Positions 1 through 5,265 are shown, numbered from the stretch's first letter. The stretch is 6,511 nucleotides of DNA from Candidatus Iainarchaeum sp. (GCA_016186855.1 JACPKT010000056.1:3349-9859), one strand, 5' to 3'. Made by a program: numbers and translations. Notes: generated from the sequence alone by a model not told the origin.

Positions 1-42
1 ATGTCAAAATTAAAATAATGTTATCCACTGAGCTACAAGGGC
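1..42 (-). tRNA. tRNA 5' portion, interrupted after the D-loop (partial at window edge)
   Basis: Read on the minus strand, 42 to 21 gives GCCCTTG TA GCTC AGTGGATAA. This is a textbook tRNA 5' end: a 7-nt acceptor strand, U8-A9, D-stem 5' strand GCTC and a D-loop with the GG pair. The expected D-stem 3' strand GAGC does not follow. Instead the sequence turns AT-rich (ACATTATTTTAATTTTGACA) to the window edge. Only the 5' part is visible, so the anticodon and isotype cannot be read. It could be a tRNA with an intron near position 21/22, a 5' half of a split tRNA (both known in archaea), or a truncated relic. A TATA-like box at a suitable distance upstream argues that it is transcribed. Confidence 0.6.
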
Positions 43-74
43 AAAAAAAACAATAGAATTAGGTTTGAAAGCTA

Positions 75-83
75 ATTTATATT
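75..83 (-). promoter_or_regulatory. TATA-like box for the minus-strand tRNA
   Basis: On the minus strand, AATATAAAT is centred about 37 nt before the first tRNA base at 42. Archaeal TATA boxes sit about 27 nt before the transcription start, which puts the start near 52 and gives a roughly 10-nt tRNA 5' leader. The spacing fits, but the 61-nt gap is AT-rich, so a chance match is possible. Confidence 0.4.
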
Positions 84-103
84 TTTGTCAAAAACTATTG
101 CTT

Positions 104-874
104 TCAAGCCACGCGCACCAGTTTTCCGGTTTTTTTTGCAGCAAAAAAAGCATATTTTAGGACTGCAAAGCTTCCAGCAAGCCAAGCCAAAGAAAGCACA
201 GATAAGGACACCCAGTCAACAGCCAGCGGCTCAACGGTTGACTTTAAAAGGTTAAAAGCATGCAAGGAAGGCAAAAAACCAGCAATCAGCTGAAGGGACT
301 TTGGAAGAATTGAAACAGAATAATAAACGCCTGAAAGCACTACAAAAATGTCTGCCGTAGTCCAGACAAGCGAAATGGCGTTTTCCCCAAACAAAAACAT
401 GGCTGACAGATTAAGCATTCCAATTGAAACTCCAAACAAAAACAAAAAAAACAATGCAATCAAAAAAGAAGCCCAGTCCAAAATCCAGATTCCATAAAAG
501 AAAAAAACCGTCACAAGAAAAAGCACAAGCACTATTGCAAGCTTTGCAAGGCCAGTCAGTATCCCACCAATCACAAACTCTGTCAGGCGAAGTGGGGAAA
601 TGAAAAGGTGTGCAAGCGATTGTGACCAGTACTCATCCATGTAAGTTGTACCAATCCCCATCTGGGCATGGTGGACTGCCTGCCAGCCAGCCATTGCCAT
701 GATTACCATTTCCAGCACTTTTGGCTTTGGGTCAAAAGACTGCACCATGAAAATGAACAGGAACAAAAAAGTCAACGGCCAAACGCTGACCTCCAAAAAA
801 CGAAAAGGACTCCTAAGCATCAGGCGCAGGTTTTTGAAGGGCTGGCTGATTATTCTTTCAAGAGCGTGCTTCAA
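104..874 (-). CDS. ABC-2 type transporter permease
   Basis: Membrane subunit of an ABC-2 family exporter, partner of the ATPase encoded just upstream; the substrate is unknown. The 256-aa protein has a short cytoplasmic N-terminus and about six hydrophobic segments, near residues 29-46, 53-70, 101-127, 134-155, 167-188 and 221-245. The stretch at 190-211 (LPKSLQLIAGFLPSLHAFNL) matches the family's conserved loop before the last helix. The tail is basic. The start is TTG at 874, supported by a GGAGG ribosome-binding site at 884-888 with a 9-nt spacer; the next in-frame ATG (Met19) would cut into the conserved amphipathic N-terminal region. It overlaps the ATPase stop by 17 nt, so the two are co-transcribed and probably translationally coupled. 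A substrate such as a drug, lipid or polysaccharide cannot be decided from sequence. Confidence 0.88.
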   Translation of the reverse strand: MKHALERIISQPFKNLRLMLRSPFRFLEVSVWPLTFLFLFIFMVQSFDPKPKVLEMVIMAMAGWQAVHHAQMGIGTTYMDEYWSQSLAHLFISPLRLTEFVIGGILTGLAKLAIVLVLFLVTVFFFYGIWILDWASFLIALFFLFLFGVSIGMLNLSAMFLFGENAISLVWTTADIFVVLSGVYYSVSILPKSLQLIAGFLPSLHAFNLLKSTVEPLAVDWVSLSVLSLAWLAGSFAVLKYAFFAAKKTGKLVRVA

Positions 875-1625
875 CGAAATCGCCCTCCCACCGGCTTTTT
901 GTCAATGCCAAAAAAACTTCTTCAAGCGAACCAGAAGGCCGATCAGCCATTTTTTTGAGTTCACGAACAGTGCCAAAAGCTTCAATGCGCCCACTGTTAA
1001 TAATCGCAATTCTGTCGCACAACTGCTCTGCTTCATGCATGTAGTGGGTGGTCAAAAGAATAGTTGTGCCCTGTTTTTTTTGTTTTTGCACAAGCACCCT
1101 GATTTGGCGCGCACTCTCAACATCTAACCCGACAGTTGGCTCGTCCATGAGCAAAAGCCTGGGATGCGTCAAGAGCGCCTTGGAAATGTAAAACCTCTGC
1201 CTGTAGCCTGAAGACAGCGTGTTTGCAATTTGCCCGCGTTTTTCAGAAAGGCCTGTCTGAATCAGCGCATCCTCAATTCTTTGCTTTTTGTCAGGAATTG
1301 AGTAAAGCATTGCATAATAGCGCAACAGGTCTTCAACCGACAAGCCGTTCAAAAGCCCTGCAAAGCCCGTTACCAGATTGATTTCATTTATTACCTGAGA
1401 GCGTTCTCTTGAAACGTCTTTTCCAAACACCGCAATGCTTCCGCTGTCCAGTTCCAGCAGCCCACAAATTGCGGAAATGAAAGTGGTTTTTCCTGCACCG
1501 TTTGGCCCAAGCAAGCCAACTATTTCGCCTTCTCGAATTTCAAGGGAAACATTTTCCAGCGCGGCAATAATTTTTTTCCCATGCGCAAAACTCTTGCACA
1601 CATTCTCGGATTGCAATGCAAGCAT
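858..1625 (-). CDS. ABC transporter ATP-binding protein (CcmA/DrrA-like)
   Basis: Nucleotide-binding subunit that powers the ABC-2 permease downstream. Numbering from ATG 1625 (255 aa): Walker A GPNGAGKT at 40-47, signature LSSGYRQR at 137-144, Walker B LLLMDE at 157-162 with catalytic Glu162, D-loop GLD at 166-168 and H-loop His194. The Q-loop position reads INLVTGFAG, with Gly87 where most ABC ATPases have glutamine. The signature is LSSG rather than LSGG. I chose ATG 1625 because a TATA-like palindrome centred about 29 nt upstream implies a leaderless transcript starting at or just before this ATG. An in-frame TTG at 1643 would lie upstream of that transcription start. The gene overlaps the permease by 17 nt. 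Similar NBDs serve drug, lipid and polysaccharide exporters. Confidence 0.9.
   Translation of the reverse strand: MLALQSENVCKSFAHGKKIIAALENVSLEIREGEIVGLLGPNGAGKTTFISAICGLLELDSGSIAVFGKDVSRERSQVINEINLVTGFAGLLNGLSVEDLLRYYAMLYSIPDKKQRIEDALIQTGLSEKRGQIANTLSSGYRQRFYISKALLTHPRLLLMDEPTVGLDVESARQIRVLVQKQKKQGTTILLTTHYMHEAEQLCDRIAIINSGRIEAFGTVRELKKMADRPSGSLEEVFLALTKSRWEGDFVEARS
884..888 (-). promoter_or_regulatory. Shine-Dalgarno site deciding the permease TTG start
   Basis: GGAGG on the minus strand, inside the 3' end of the ATPase gene, 9 nt before the TTG at 874. It is the strongest Shine-Dalgarno match noticed in the window and is why the TTG start is preferred over the internal ATG. Confidence 0.65.
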
Positions 1626-1647
1626 GAAAAAAAACAACTGCAAACAG

Positions 1648-1661
1648 TTTAAATATTTAAA
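1648..1661. promoter_or_regulatory. Palindromic TATA box, probably bidirectional
   Basis: TTTAAATATTTAAA is a perfect 14-bp palindrome. Its centre lies about 29 nt from the ATPase ATG (1625, minus), ideal for a leaderless transcript. On the plus strand its right flank, TTTAAAAA at 1656-1663, predicts a start near 1686, about 33 nt before the small gene's ATG at 1719. One box may therefore serve the exporter operon and the small gene divergently. Confidence 0.6.
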
Positions 1662-1740
1662 AAAACGGCTGGCCCCGTTTACATGCCATATATGCCCTGT
1701 CTACGACAGGGCGATAATATGCATATACTTTTGAATACAA
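1658..1740 (+). repeat. Copy A of an inverted 84-bp element with covarying hairpin
   Basis: Aligns to the reverse strand of 3551-3634 over about 84 columns with one gap and roughly 60 identities counted by eye. Shared features in order are an A-rich TATA-like block followed by ACG, a short inverted repeat (CGGCTGGCCCCG here), an 8-bp hairpin GCCCTGTC-TAC-GACAGGGC at 1694-1712, the block CAGGGCGATAATATG, and several codon-like matches after the ATG. Between copies the two inner stem pairs change from TC/GA to AG/CT with pairing kept. That pattern points to selection on RNA (or cruciform) structure rather than on a linear protein-binding site. The element ends inside the first codons of the small gene at 1719. 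Confidence 0.75.
1694..1721 (+). promoter_or_regulatory. Hairpin masking the Shine-Dalgarno of the small gene
   Basis: The 3' arm of the 8-bp, 3-nt-loop hairpin (1705-1712) contains AGGG at 1708-1711, exactly 7 nt before ATG 1719. Folding would hide this ribosome-binding site, so translation may depend on opening the stem by temperature, a ligand, a protein or a ribosome. The same arrangement, AGGG in the stem and a 7-nt spacer to an ATG, is conserved in copy B. This is a structural inference; no ligand pocket is visible. Confidence 0.45.
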
Positions 1741-1937
1741 TAAAAAAAATTGTTTCAACAGAATTCCCAAATCTTTTGAGGAAATTAGAAGAACTGGCAA
1801 AAAAACATGGTTTGCGTTTCCGCCGCCTTTCGCCACTCACGAGCGACAAAGCATTGGAGAAAACAGACGTGACCAGAATGTTTGGAGTAGTTTACAGGGC
1901 AGTAATTATTTTTGAACCAAGAAAACACAACCCGTGA
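1719..1937 (+). CDS. Small basic hypothetical protein, 72 aa
   Basis: I do not recognise the family. The 72-residue product has an N-terminal amphipathic helix-like region (residues about 2-30, with FPNLLRKLEELAKKH), a basic patch RFRR at 33-36, and a likely beta-strand near the end, FGVVYRAVIIFEPRK at 55-69. It has no Cys, no transmembrane segment and no signal peptide. ATG 1719 is chosen because it is conserved in the second copy of the upstream element and has AGGG at 7-nt spacing; ATGs at 1683 and 1692 are not conserved. Upstream is a hairpin leader and TATA block shared with the divergent ABC operon, and it converges on glyS with a 21-nt gap. The protein-like composition and the leader support a real gene, but short length keeps doubt. 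Confidence 0.5.
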   Translation: MHILLNTIKKIVSTEFPNLLRKLEELAKKHGLRFRRLSPLTSDKALEKTDVTRMFGVVYRAVIIFEPRKHNP

Positions 1938-1952
1938 ACAAACACGCATGTG

Positions 1953-1967
1953 AAAAAATCAGATTTT
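1953..1967 (-). terminator. Oligo-T stop after glyS, with small inverted repeat
   Basis: On the minus strand, TTTTTT (1958 to 1953) follows the glyS stop directly. U-tracts are sufficient for termination in many archaea. The inverted repeat AAAATC-A-GATTTT at 1955-1967 overlaps the glyS stop and gives a T4 tract on the plus strand, so it may also help end the convergent small-gene transcript. Confidence 0.45.
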
Positions 1968-3461
1968 CTCAAACGACATTTTTCCCAAAAACATTTTTAA
2001 AAGCACGTCAAACAATTCGCTTACTTTTACTCTTTTTTGCGCCAAAGAATTTCGCTCGCGGATTGTGACAGTTGAATCTTTCATGGTATCATAATCTATT
2101 GTAATTGCAAACGGGACTCCAATTTCATCCACGCGCGCATAGCGTTTTCCAATGCTTCCTTTTTCGTCAAAAAAAACTTCAAAAACACCATTGTTTAGCT
2201 CTTCAAAAATTTCTTTTCCCGATTCAAACAACCCGTCCTTTTTCACCAATGGAAAAACAGACACAAAGAACGGCGCAATCCTTGGATGCAGGTCCAAAAA
2301 AACCCGCTCCTCTGGGCCGCGCTTTTCCTTTCTAAATGCAAGATCCAGCAAAACAAACAATGCCCTGTCAAGTCCGGCGGAAAGCTCAAAAACGTGAGGA
2401 ACAAATGGTTGCGCATCCCCTTCTTCCTTAATGCTTAAATCAGTCCTGCTTTGCTTTTGGTGGGCGGTTAAATCAACGTCAGAGCGGTAATTGCACGCCA
2501 CAAGCTCCACCCACCCCAAAGATGTTTCAACCTCAAAGTCCCATGTTTCTTTTGCATAAAAGGCGCGCGCTTCTTTTTCCAGTTCGCGGAAACGGATTTT
2601 TTCAATTGGAATGCCGAGCTTTTCAAAAAACTGTTGCGTGCGCGCCAGATGGTATGCAATAAGTTTTCCTGAAACAATTTTTTTTGAAACCGCATCAGCG
2701 CAAGAAATTTTTTCAATTCTTTTTGATTTGAGCAAAAACAAATTCAATTTGTAATCTTTCACGTCTTCAAAGCCCACTATTTCATTGATTTTTTTTGGGT
2801 TAAAAAAAACCTCTATTTCCATCTGGCCGATTTCACGCTCGCGTATCAAAGCATTGCGAGGTGCAATCTCGTTTCTAAAACTATTGCCTGCCTGCGCTAT
2901 GCCAAGCGGGAGGCTTTTTCTTGCAGTCTTGAAAATGCGCGCAAAGTCCAAAAAAATGCTCTGGCATGTTTCAGGCCGCAAATAGGCAACATCTTTTCCA
3001 GTGGCGCCGACAGAAACCTCCATCATCATGTTGAATTTCTGAACAGGAGCAAAATCCATTGACTTGCATTTTGTGCACTTCACTCTGTGCTTTTTTATCA
3101 GCTCGTCAAATTCTTTTGGCGAAAGGGATTCTGCAACCGGTTCTCCAACAGCCAAACTGACCAAAGAATCAACGCGGAAAACGCTTTGGCACTTGTTGCA
3201 CAAAACTATGGGGTCCGCAAAGTTTTGCAGGTGACCTGACGCTACAAAAACTTCTTTTGGCAAAACCTGCGAACCACAAATTTCCTCAAAACCCTCTTTT
3301 TCCACTAACTCCTTTCTCCAGAAATCGACAATTTTTCTCCTCATGGCGTTCCCGACAGAGCCAAAGTCAAAAAAACCAGCGGGCGCGCTGGAATAAATTT
3401 CTGCCGAAGGGAAAAAAACCGACCTTCTTTGCGCCAGATTTACGATGTCTTCTGCAGCCAT
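1959..3461 (-). CDS. glyS: Glycyl-tRNA synthetase (class II, archaeal alpha2 type)
   Basis: Charges tRNA-Gly with glycine using ATP in the cytoplasm. The 500-aa protein (from ATG 3461) has class II motif 1 around residues 33-70 (FDFGSVGNAMRRKIVDFWRK onward). A zinc-binding insert has CxxC pairs at 88/91 and 129/132. Motif 2 is near 187-220 (GNSFRNEIAPRN, then the GQMEIEVFF strand), and motif 3 near 357-370 (ELSAGLDRALFVLL). A C-terminal anticodon-binding domain follows from about 389 (HPRIAPFFVSVFPL) to the end. The length is somewhat short compared with the usual archaeal enzyme but all catalytic blocks are present. An in-frame GTG at 3470 would add three residues; ATG 3461 is preferred because a TTTAATAG box about 29 nt upstream fits a leaderless start. 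A stronger TTATATA box lies further up. It is a single gene, divergent from the nop5 operon. Confidence 0.95.
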   Translation of the reverse strand: MAAEDIVNLAQRRSVFFPSAEIYSSAPAGFFDFGSVGNAMRRKIVDFWRKELVEKEGFEEICGSQVLPKEVFVASGHLQNFADPIVLCNKCQSVFRVDSLVSLAVGEPVAESLSPKEFDELIKKHRVKCTKCKSMDFAPVQKFNMMMEVSVGATGKDVAYLRPETCQSIFLDFARIFKTARKSLPLGIAQAGNSFRNEIAPRNALIREREIGQMEIEVFFNPKKINEIVGFEDVKDYKLNLFLLKSKRIEKISCADAVSKKIVSGKLIAYHLARTQQFFEKLGIPIEKIRFRELEKEARAFYAKETWDFEVETSLGWVELVACNYRSDVDLTAHQKQSRTDLSIKEEGDAQPFVPHVFELSAGLDRALFVLLDLAFRKEKRGPEERVFLDLHPRIAPFFVSVFPLVKKDGLFESGKEIFEELNNGVFEVFFDEKGSIGKRYARVDEIGVPFAITIDYDTMKDSTVTIRERNSLAQKRVKVSELFDVLLKMFLGKMSFEKI

Positions 3462-3486
3462 TAAAACCACTCACAGCCAAAAAAAC

Positions 3487-3521
3487 TATTAAACCAATTC
3501 AAACAAAGCAATCTATATAAC
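3487..3521 (-). promoter_or_regulatory. Candidate glyS promoter region (two TATA-like boxes)
   Basis: On the minus strand, GTTATATAG (3521 to 3513) predicts a start near 3490 with a leader of about 29 nt. TTTAATAG (3494 to 3487) predicts a start near 3463, almost leaderless for ATG 3461. The sequence alone does not say which is used. No strong Shine-Dalgarno is present, which mildly favours the leaderless option. Confidence 0.45.
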
Positions 3522-3550
3522 TAATTTACTTATTTTATCTATATTTTTAA

Positions 3551-3634
3551 TTATAATCCAAAATTATATTCATATTATCGCCCTGCTAAAAGCAGGGCAG
3601 GTATGGATTGCAAACGAATCATTTCGTTTTTTTA
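3551..3634 (-). repeat. Copy B of the inverted 84-bp hairpin element, with remnant ORF start
   Basis: Minus-strand copy of the element at 1658-1740, lying in the glyS/nop5 divergent gap. The hairpin is AGCAGGGC/GCCCTGCT with a 3-nt loop (3580-3598). AGGG in its 3' arm precedes ATG 3573-3571 by 7 nt, as in copy A. TATAAAAA (3636 to 3629) stands at the same distance from the hairpin as in copy A. The ATG opens an 8-codon frame, MNIILDYN then stop. Its first codons resemble MHILLN of the small gene, and removing one G lets the resemblance continue a few codons. So this is either a decayed copy of the small gene's start and leader, or a leader with a short upstream ORF facing glyS. It reads into glyS, not nop5. 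Confidence 0.7.
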
Positions 3635-3637
3635 TAC
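3612..3637 (+). promoter_or_regulatory. Second hairpin with T7-ATA tract before nop5
   Basis: On the plus strand, AAACGAA-TCAT-TTCGTTT is a 7-bp, 4-nt-loop inverted repeat followed by a T run and ATAC. It resembles an intrinsic terminator, and the T7-ATA could also be a TATA-like box. That box is only about 20 nt from the nop5 ATG at 3653, too close for usual archaeal spacing, so I do not call it the nop5 promoter with confidence. Copy A has the same position as AAACGG-GGCCAG-CCGTTT before T7, with one pair swapped and pairing kept. Confidence 0.4.
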
Positions 3638-3652
3638 AACGCGGGTCAAAAA

Positions 3653-4450
3653 ATGACAAAAATTGAAGAGCTCAGGAAAAAACTTATTGAAAAAACTCAA
3701 AAGAAAGTCAAAGAAAGGCTTTCAGGAAAAGAAATTGGCGCAATAAAGGCAGTGAACATTATTGAAGACCTGGACGCGGTTTACAACCTACTGGCAGAGC
3801 ACATAATCGACTGGCACTCTTACCATTTTCCGGAGCTTGCCAGACATGTGGCTGAAAGCGAAACACAGTTAAAGCTAATCGCGCACCTTGGAGAGCGCGA
3901 AAATTTTGTGGAAAAAAAAATTTTCGAACACTACAACAACGCGCAAAGGGCAAAAAAAATAGCCGAAAACGCAAAAAAATCACTGGGTGCAGTTTTTGAA
4001 AAACAGGAAATCGAAGAAATAAAACTATTGGCCATAAACACCTTGAATTTGAGGGAAGAAAGAAAATTTTTGGCAAAGTTTTTGGAAAAAAAAATGAGCG
4101 AAATTGCACCAAACTTTTCAACCGTTGCAGGCCACATTTTGGCCGCAAAGTTTCTGGCAAAAGCAGGCTCTCAAAAAAAGATAGCATTCATGCCGTCCAC
4201 CACAATACAGGTTCTTGGAGCCGACAAGGCGCTTTTCTCGCACCTGCGCAATAAAACAAAACCGCCAAAGCACGGCTACCTTTTCTCGCACCCACTGCTA
4301 AAAACCGCGCCAAAAAAGAAAAAAGGAAAAATTGCAAAAATAATCGCCGCAAAGCTCTCCATTGCGGCAAAAGCAGACTATTTCGGGAACAAAACGCTTG
4401 GAGAAAAACTGAAAAAAGAAATGGAAAAAAAGGTGCTGCAAATAAAATGA
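3653..4450 (+). CDS. nop5: Nop5/Nop56 C/D RNP core protein, lacking N-terminal domain
   Basis: Scaffold protein of archaeal C/D-box RNPs. It bridges L7Ae-guide RNA to fibrillarin for 2'-O-methylation of rRNA and tRNA. The 265-aa product has the coiled-coil region (residues about 35-150, with WHSYHFPEL at 54-62). The Nop domain follows at about 150-245, with the hallmark MPSTTIQVLGADKALFSHLR at 180-199, PPKHGYLFSHP at 204-214 and KGKIAKIIAAKLSIAAKADYF at 224-244. Full-length archaeal Nop5 usually has about 110-120 residues before the HFPEL region, forming the fibrillarin-binding domain. Here only about 50 residues precede it, and no such domain is encoded upstream. The usual Lys-rich tail is also short. 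ATG 3653 is chosen; an in-frame TTG at 3608 would only add residues encoded by the repeat element. Its stop overlaps the flpA start as ATGA. Confidence 0.9.
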   Translation: MTKIEELRKKLIEKTQKKVKERLSGKEIGAIKAVNIIEDLDAVYNLLAEHIIDWHSYHFPELARHVAESETQLKLIAHLGERENFVEKKIFEHYNNAQRAKKIAENAKKSLGAVFEKQEIEEIKLLAINTLNLREERKFLAKFLEKKMSEIAPNFSTVAGHILAAKFLAKAGSQKKIAFMPSTTIQVLGADKALFSHLRNKTKPPKHGYLFSHPLLKTAPKKKKGKIAKIIAAKLSIAAKADYFGNKTLGEKLKKEMEKKVLQIK

Positions 4451-5121
4451 CCAAAAGGTTTGAAAAACTCTCTGGCGGAATTTTTCTGGTCTACGGAAAA
4501 CTTTGCACAAAAAACATTGTAGCCGGCCAAAAAGTTTACGGAGAAGAGCTCCTGCACTTTGAGGGAAAAGAATATAGGGCCTGGAATCCGCACCGCTCAA
4601 AAATCGCCGCAGCCATAACCAATGGCCTGAAAAATTTTCCGATAAAAAGTGGTTCAAAAGTGCTTTACCTTGGATGCGCAGAAGGCACAACAGTTTCACA
4701 CCTAAGCGACATCGTGCAGGAAAACGGCGTAGTGTTTGGCGTTGACATTTCGGCAAAAGTGATGAACAAGTTCCTTTACATTTGCAGCCAAAGAAAAAAC
4801 CTTGTCCCCATCCTTGCAGACGCCGCAAAACCAAAAAGCTACAGAAAAGAGCTAGAAGGCATCAAAATAGGCGTTTTGTTCCAGGACATCAGCCAAAAAG
4901 AGCAGGTGGAAATATTTCTGGCAAACGCAAAAATGCACCTGAAAAAAAAAGGAACTGGAATGCTTTCACTCAAAGCGCGCTCGATAAATTCTTTTGGTGA
5001 CCCGAAAAAAATTCTTGAAGAAGAAATAAAAAAACTCGGGAAAAAAATGGAAATAAAGCAAATCGTGGAACTATCCCCTTTCCAAAAAGACCATGTGCTC
5101 ATACTATGTGAAAAAACATGA
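4447..5121 (+). CDS. flpA: Fibrillarin-like rRNA/tRNA 2'-O-methyltransferase
   Basis: SAM-dependent methyltransferase of the C/D-box RNP, acting with Nop5 encoded just upstream. The 224 residues match the usual archaeal length. Visible blocks: KEYRAWNPHRSKIAAAI at 41-57, SAM motif I VLYLGCAEGTTVSHL at 72-86 (most relatives read LGAASGTT), acidic Asp100 ending the next strand (GVDIS), LADAAKP at 123-129, the catalytic-core strand LFQDISQKEQ at 144-153, SLKARSI at 174-180, and LSPFQKDHVLIL at 209-220. These cover the expected K/D-type catalytic and SAM-binding positions. The ATG overlaps the nop5 stop (ATGA), implying coupled translation and fixed stoichiometry. Its stop is in turn overlapped by the ATG of a 42-codon ORF inside the following repeat-flanked segment. 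Identity is firm; the motif I change is unusual but conservative. Confidence 0.94.
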   Translation: MTKRFEKLSGGIFLVYGKLCTKNIVAGQKVYGEELLHFEGKEYRAWNPHRSKIAAAITNGLKNFPIKSGSKVLYLGCAEGTTVSHLSDIVQENGVVFGVDISAKVMNKFLYICSQRKNLVPILADAAKPKSYRKELEGIKIGVLFQDISQKEQVEIFLANAKMHLKKKGTGMLSLKARSINSFGDPKKILEEEIKKLGKKMEIKQIVELSPFQKDHVLILCEKT

Positions 5122-5265
5122 ACACAAAATTGTTCTATTACCAAAATGAATTATATTCAGCAATAATTGCGAGCGATAGCGAGCCAGTGCCATTGAACGA
5201 AGTGAAATGGCACAAAAGCGCCAGCCGATTTTGCGGCTGTTGGTGAAAACATGAACACAAAATTG
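5108..5265. mobile_element. 110-bp hairpin segment flanked by 20-bp direct repeats (MITE-like)
   Basis: The exact 20-bp repeat AAAACATGAACACAAAATTG lies at 5113-5132 and 5246-5265. With two fewer A's in the second copy, the match extends left to GTG at 5108 and 5243. The first copy holds the flpA stop and the second the pantoate kinase start. The 110-bp core (5133-5242) carries hairpin GTGCCATT/AATGGCAC (5187-5213, 11-nt loop), hairpin CAGCCG/CGGCTG (5222-5239, 6-nt loop) and the repeat GCGAGC-GATA-GCGAGC (5169-5184). This looks like a small palindromic insertion with target duplication, or a tandem duplication that captured foreign sequence. No terminal inverted repeats or transposase are present. 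Confidence 0.5.
5118..5246 (+). CDS. Possible 42-aa ORF inside the repeat-flanked segment
   Basis: ATG 5118 overlaps the flpA stop as ATGA, and the frame stays open for 42 codons to TGA 5244-5246, 4 nt before the pantoate kinase ATG. Its first five residues, MNTKL, equal those of the kinase because both arise from the direct repeat. The rest (FYYQNELYSAIIASDSEPVP onward) includes codons made by the hairpin-forming core, and no family is recognised. Most likely it is a by-product of the insertion. Its translation could still carry ribosomes from flpA to the kinase start and so keep the operon coupled. Confidence 0.2.
   Translation: MNTKLFYYQNELYSAIIASDSEPVPLNEVKWHKSASRFCGCW

Noticed and set aside
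699..1127. 142-codon plus-strand open frame across the ABC genes
   Set aside because: Antisense shadow of two clear ABC genes, with no domain-like features.
1626..1643. TTG 1643 as the ABC ATPase start
   Set aside because: It lies upstream of the transcription start predicted from the TATA box and adds only six residues, QLFFF-type, not typical of the family.
1683..1718. Longer start for the small gene at ATG 1683 (84 aa)
   Set aside because: It is about 28 nt from the palindromic TATA box, so a leaderless start is possible. But this ATG is not conserved in copy B, and the added residues are just the translated hairpin.
1943..1952. CACGCATGTG as an operator palindrome
   Set aside because: It is imperfect, short, and lies between convergent gene ends where an operator is unlikely.
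1658..3634. glyS segment as a composite transposon bounded by inverted repeats
   Set aside because: The repeats carry promoter, SD and ATG signals rather than transposon ends. No transposase is present between them and no target duplication was seen outside them.
3608..3652. TTG 3608 as the nop5 start
   Set aside because: The extra 15 residues are encoded by the repeat element and hairpin and do not resemble the Nop5 N-terminal domain.
4298..4834. 178-codon minus-strand open frame
   Set aside because: It is a shadow of nop5 and flpA on the opposite strand, rich in Phe, Cys, Arg and Leu as expected from antisense of Lys-rich genes.
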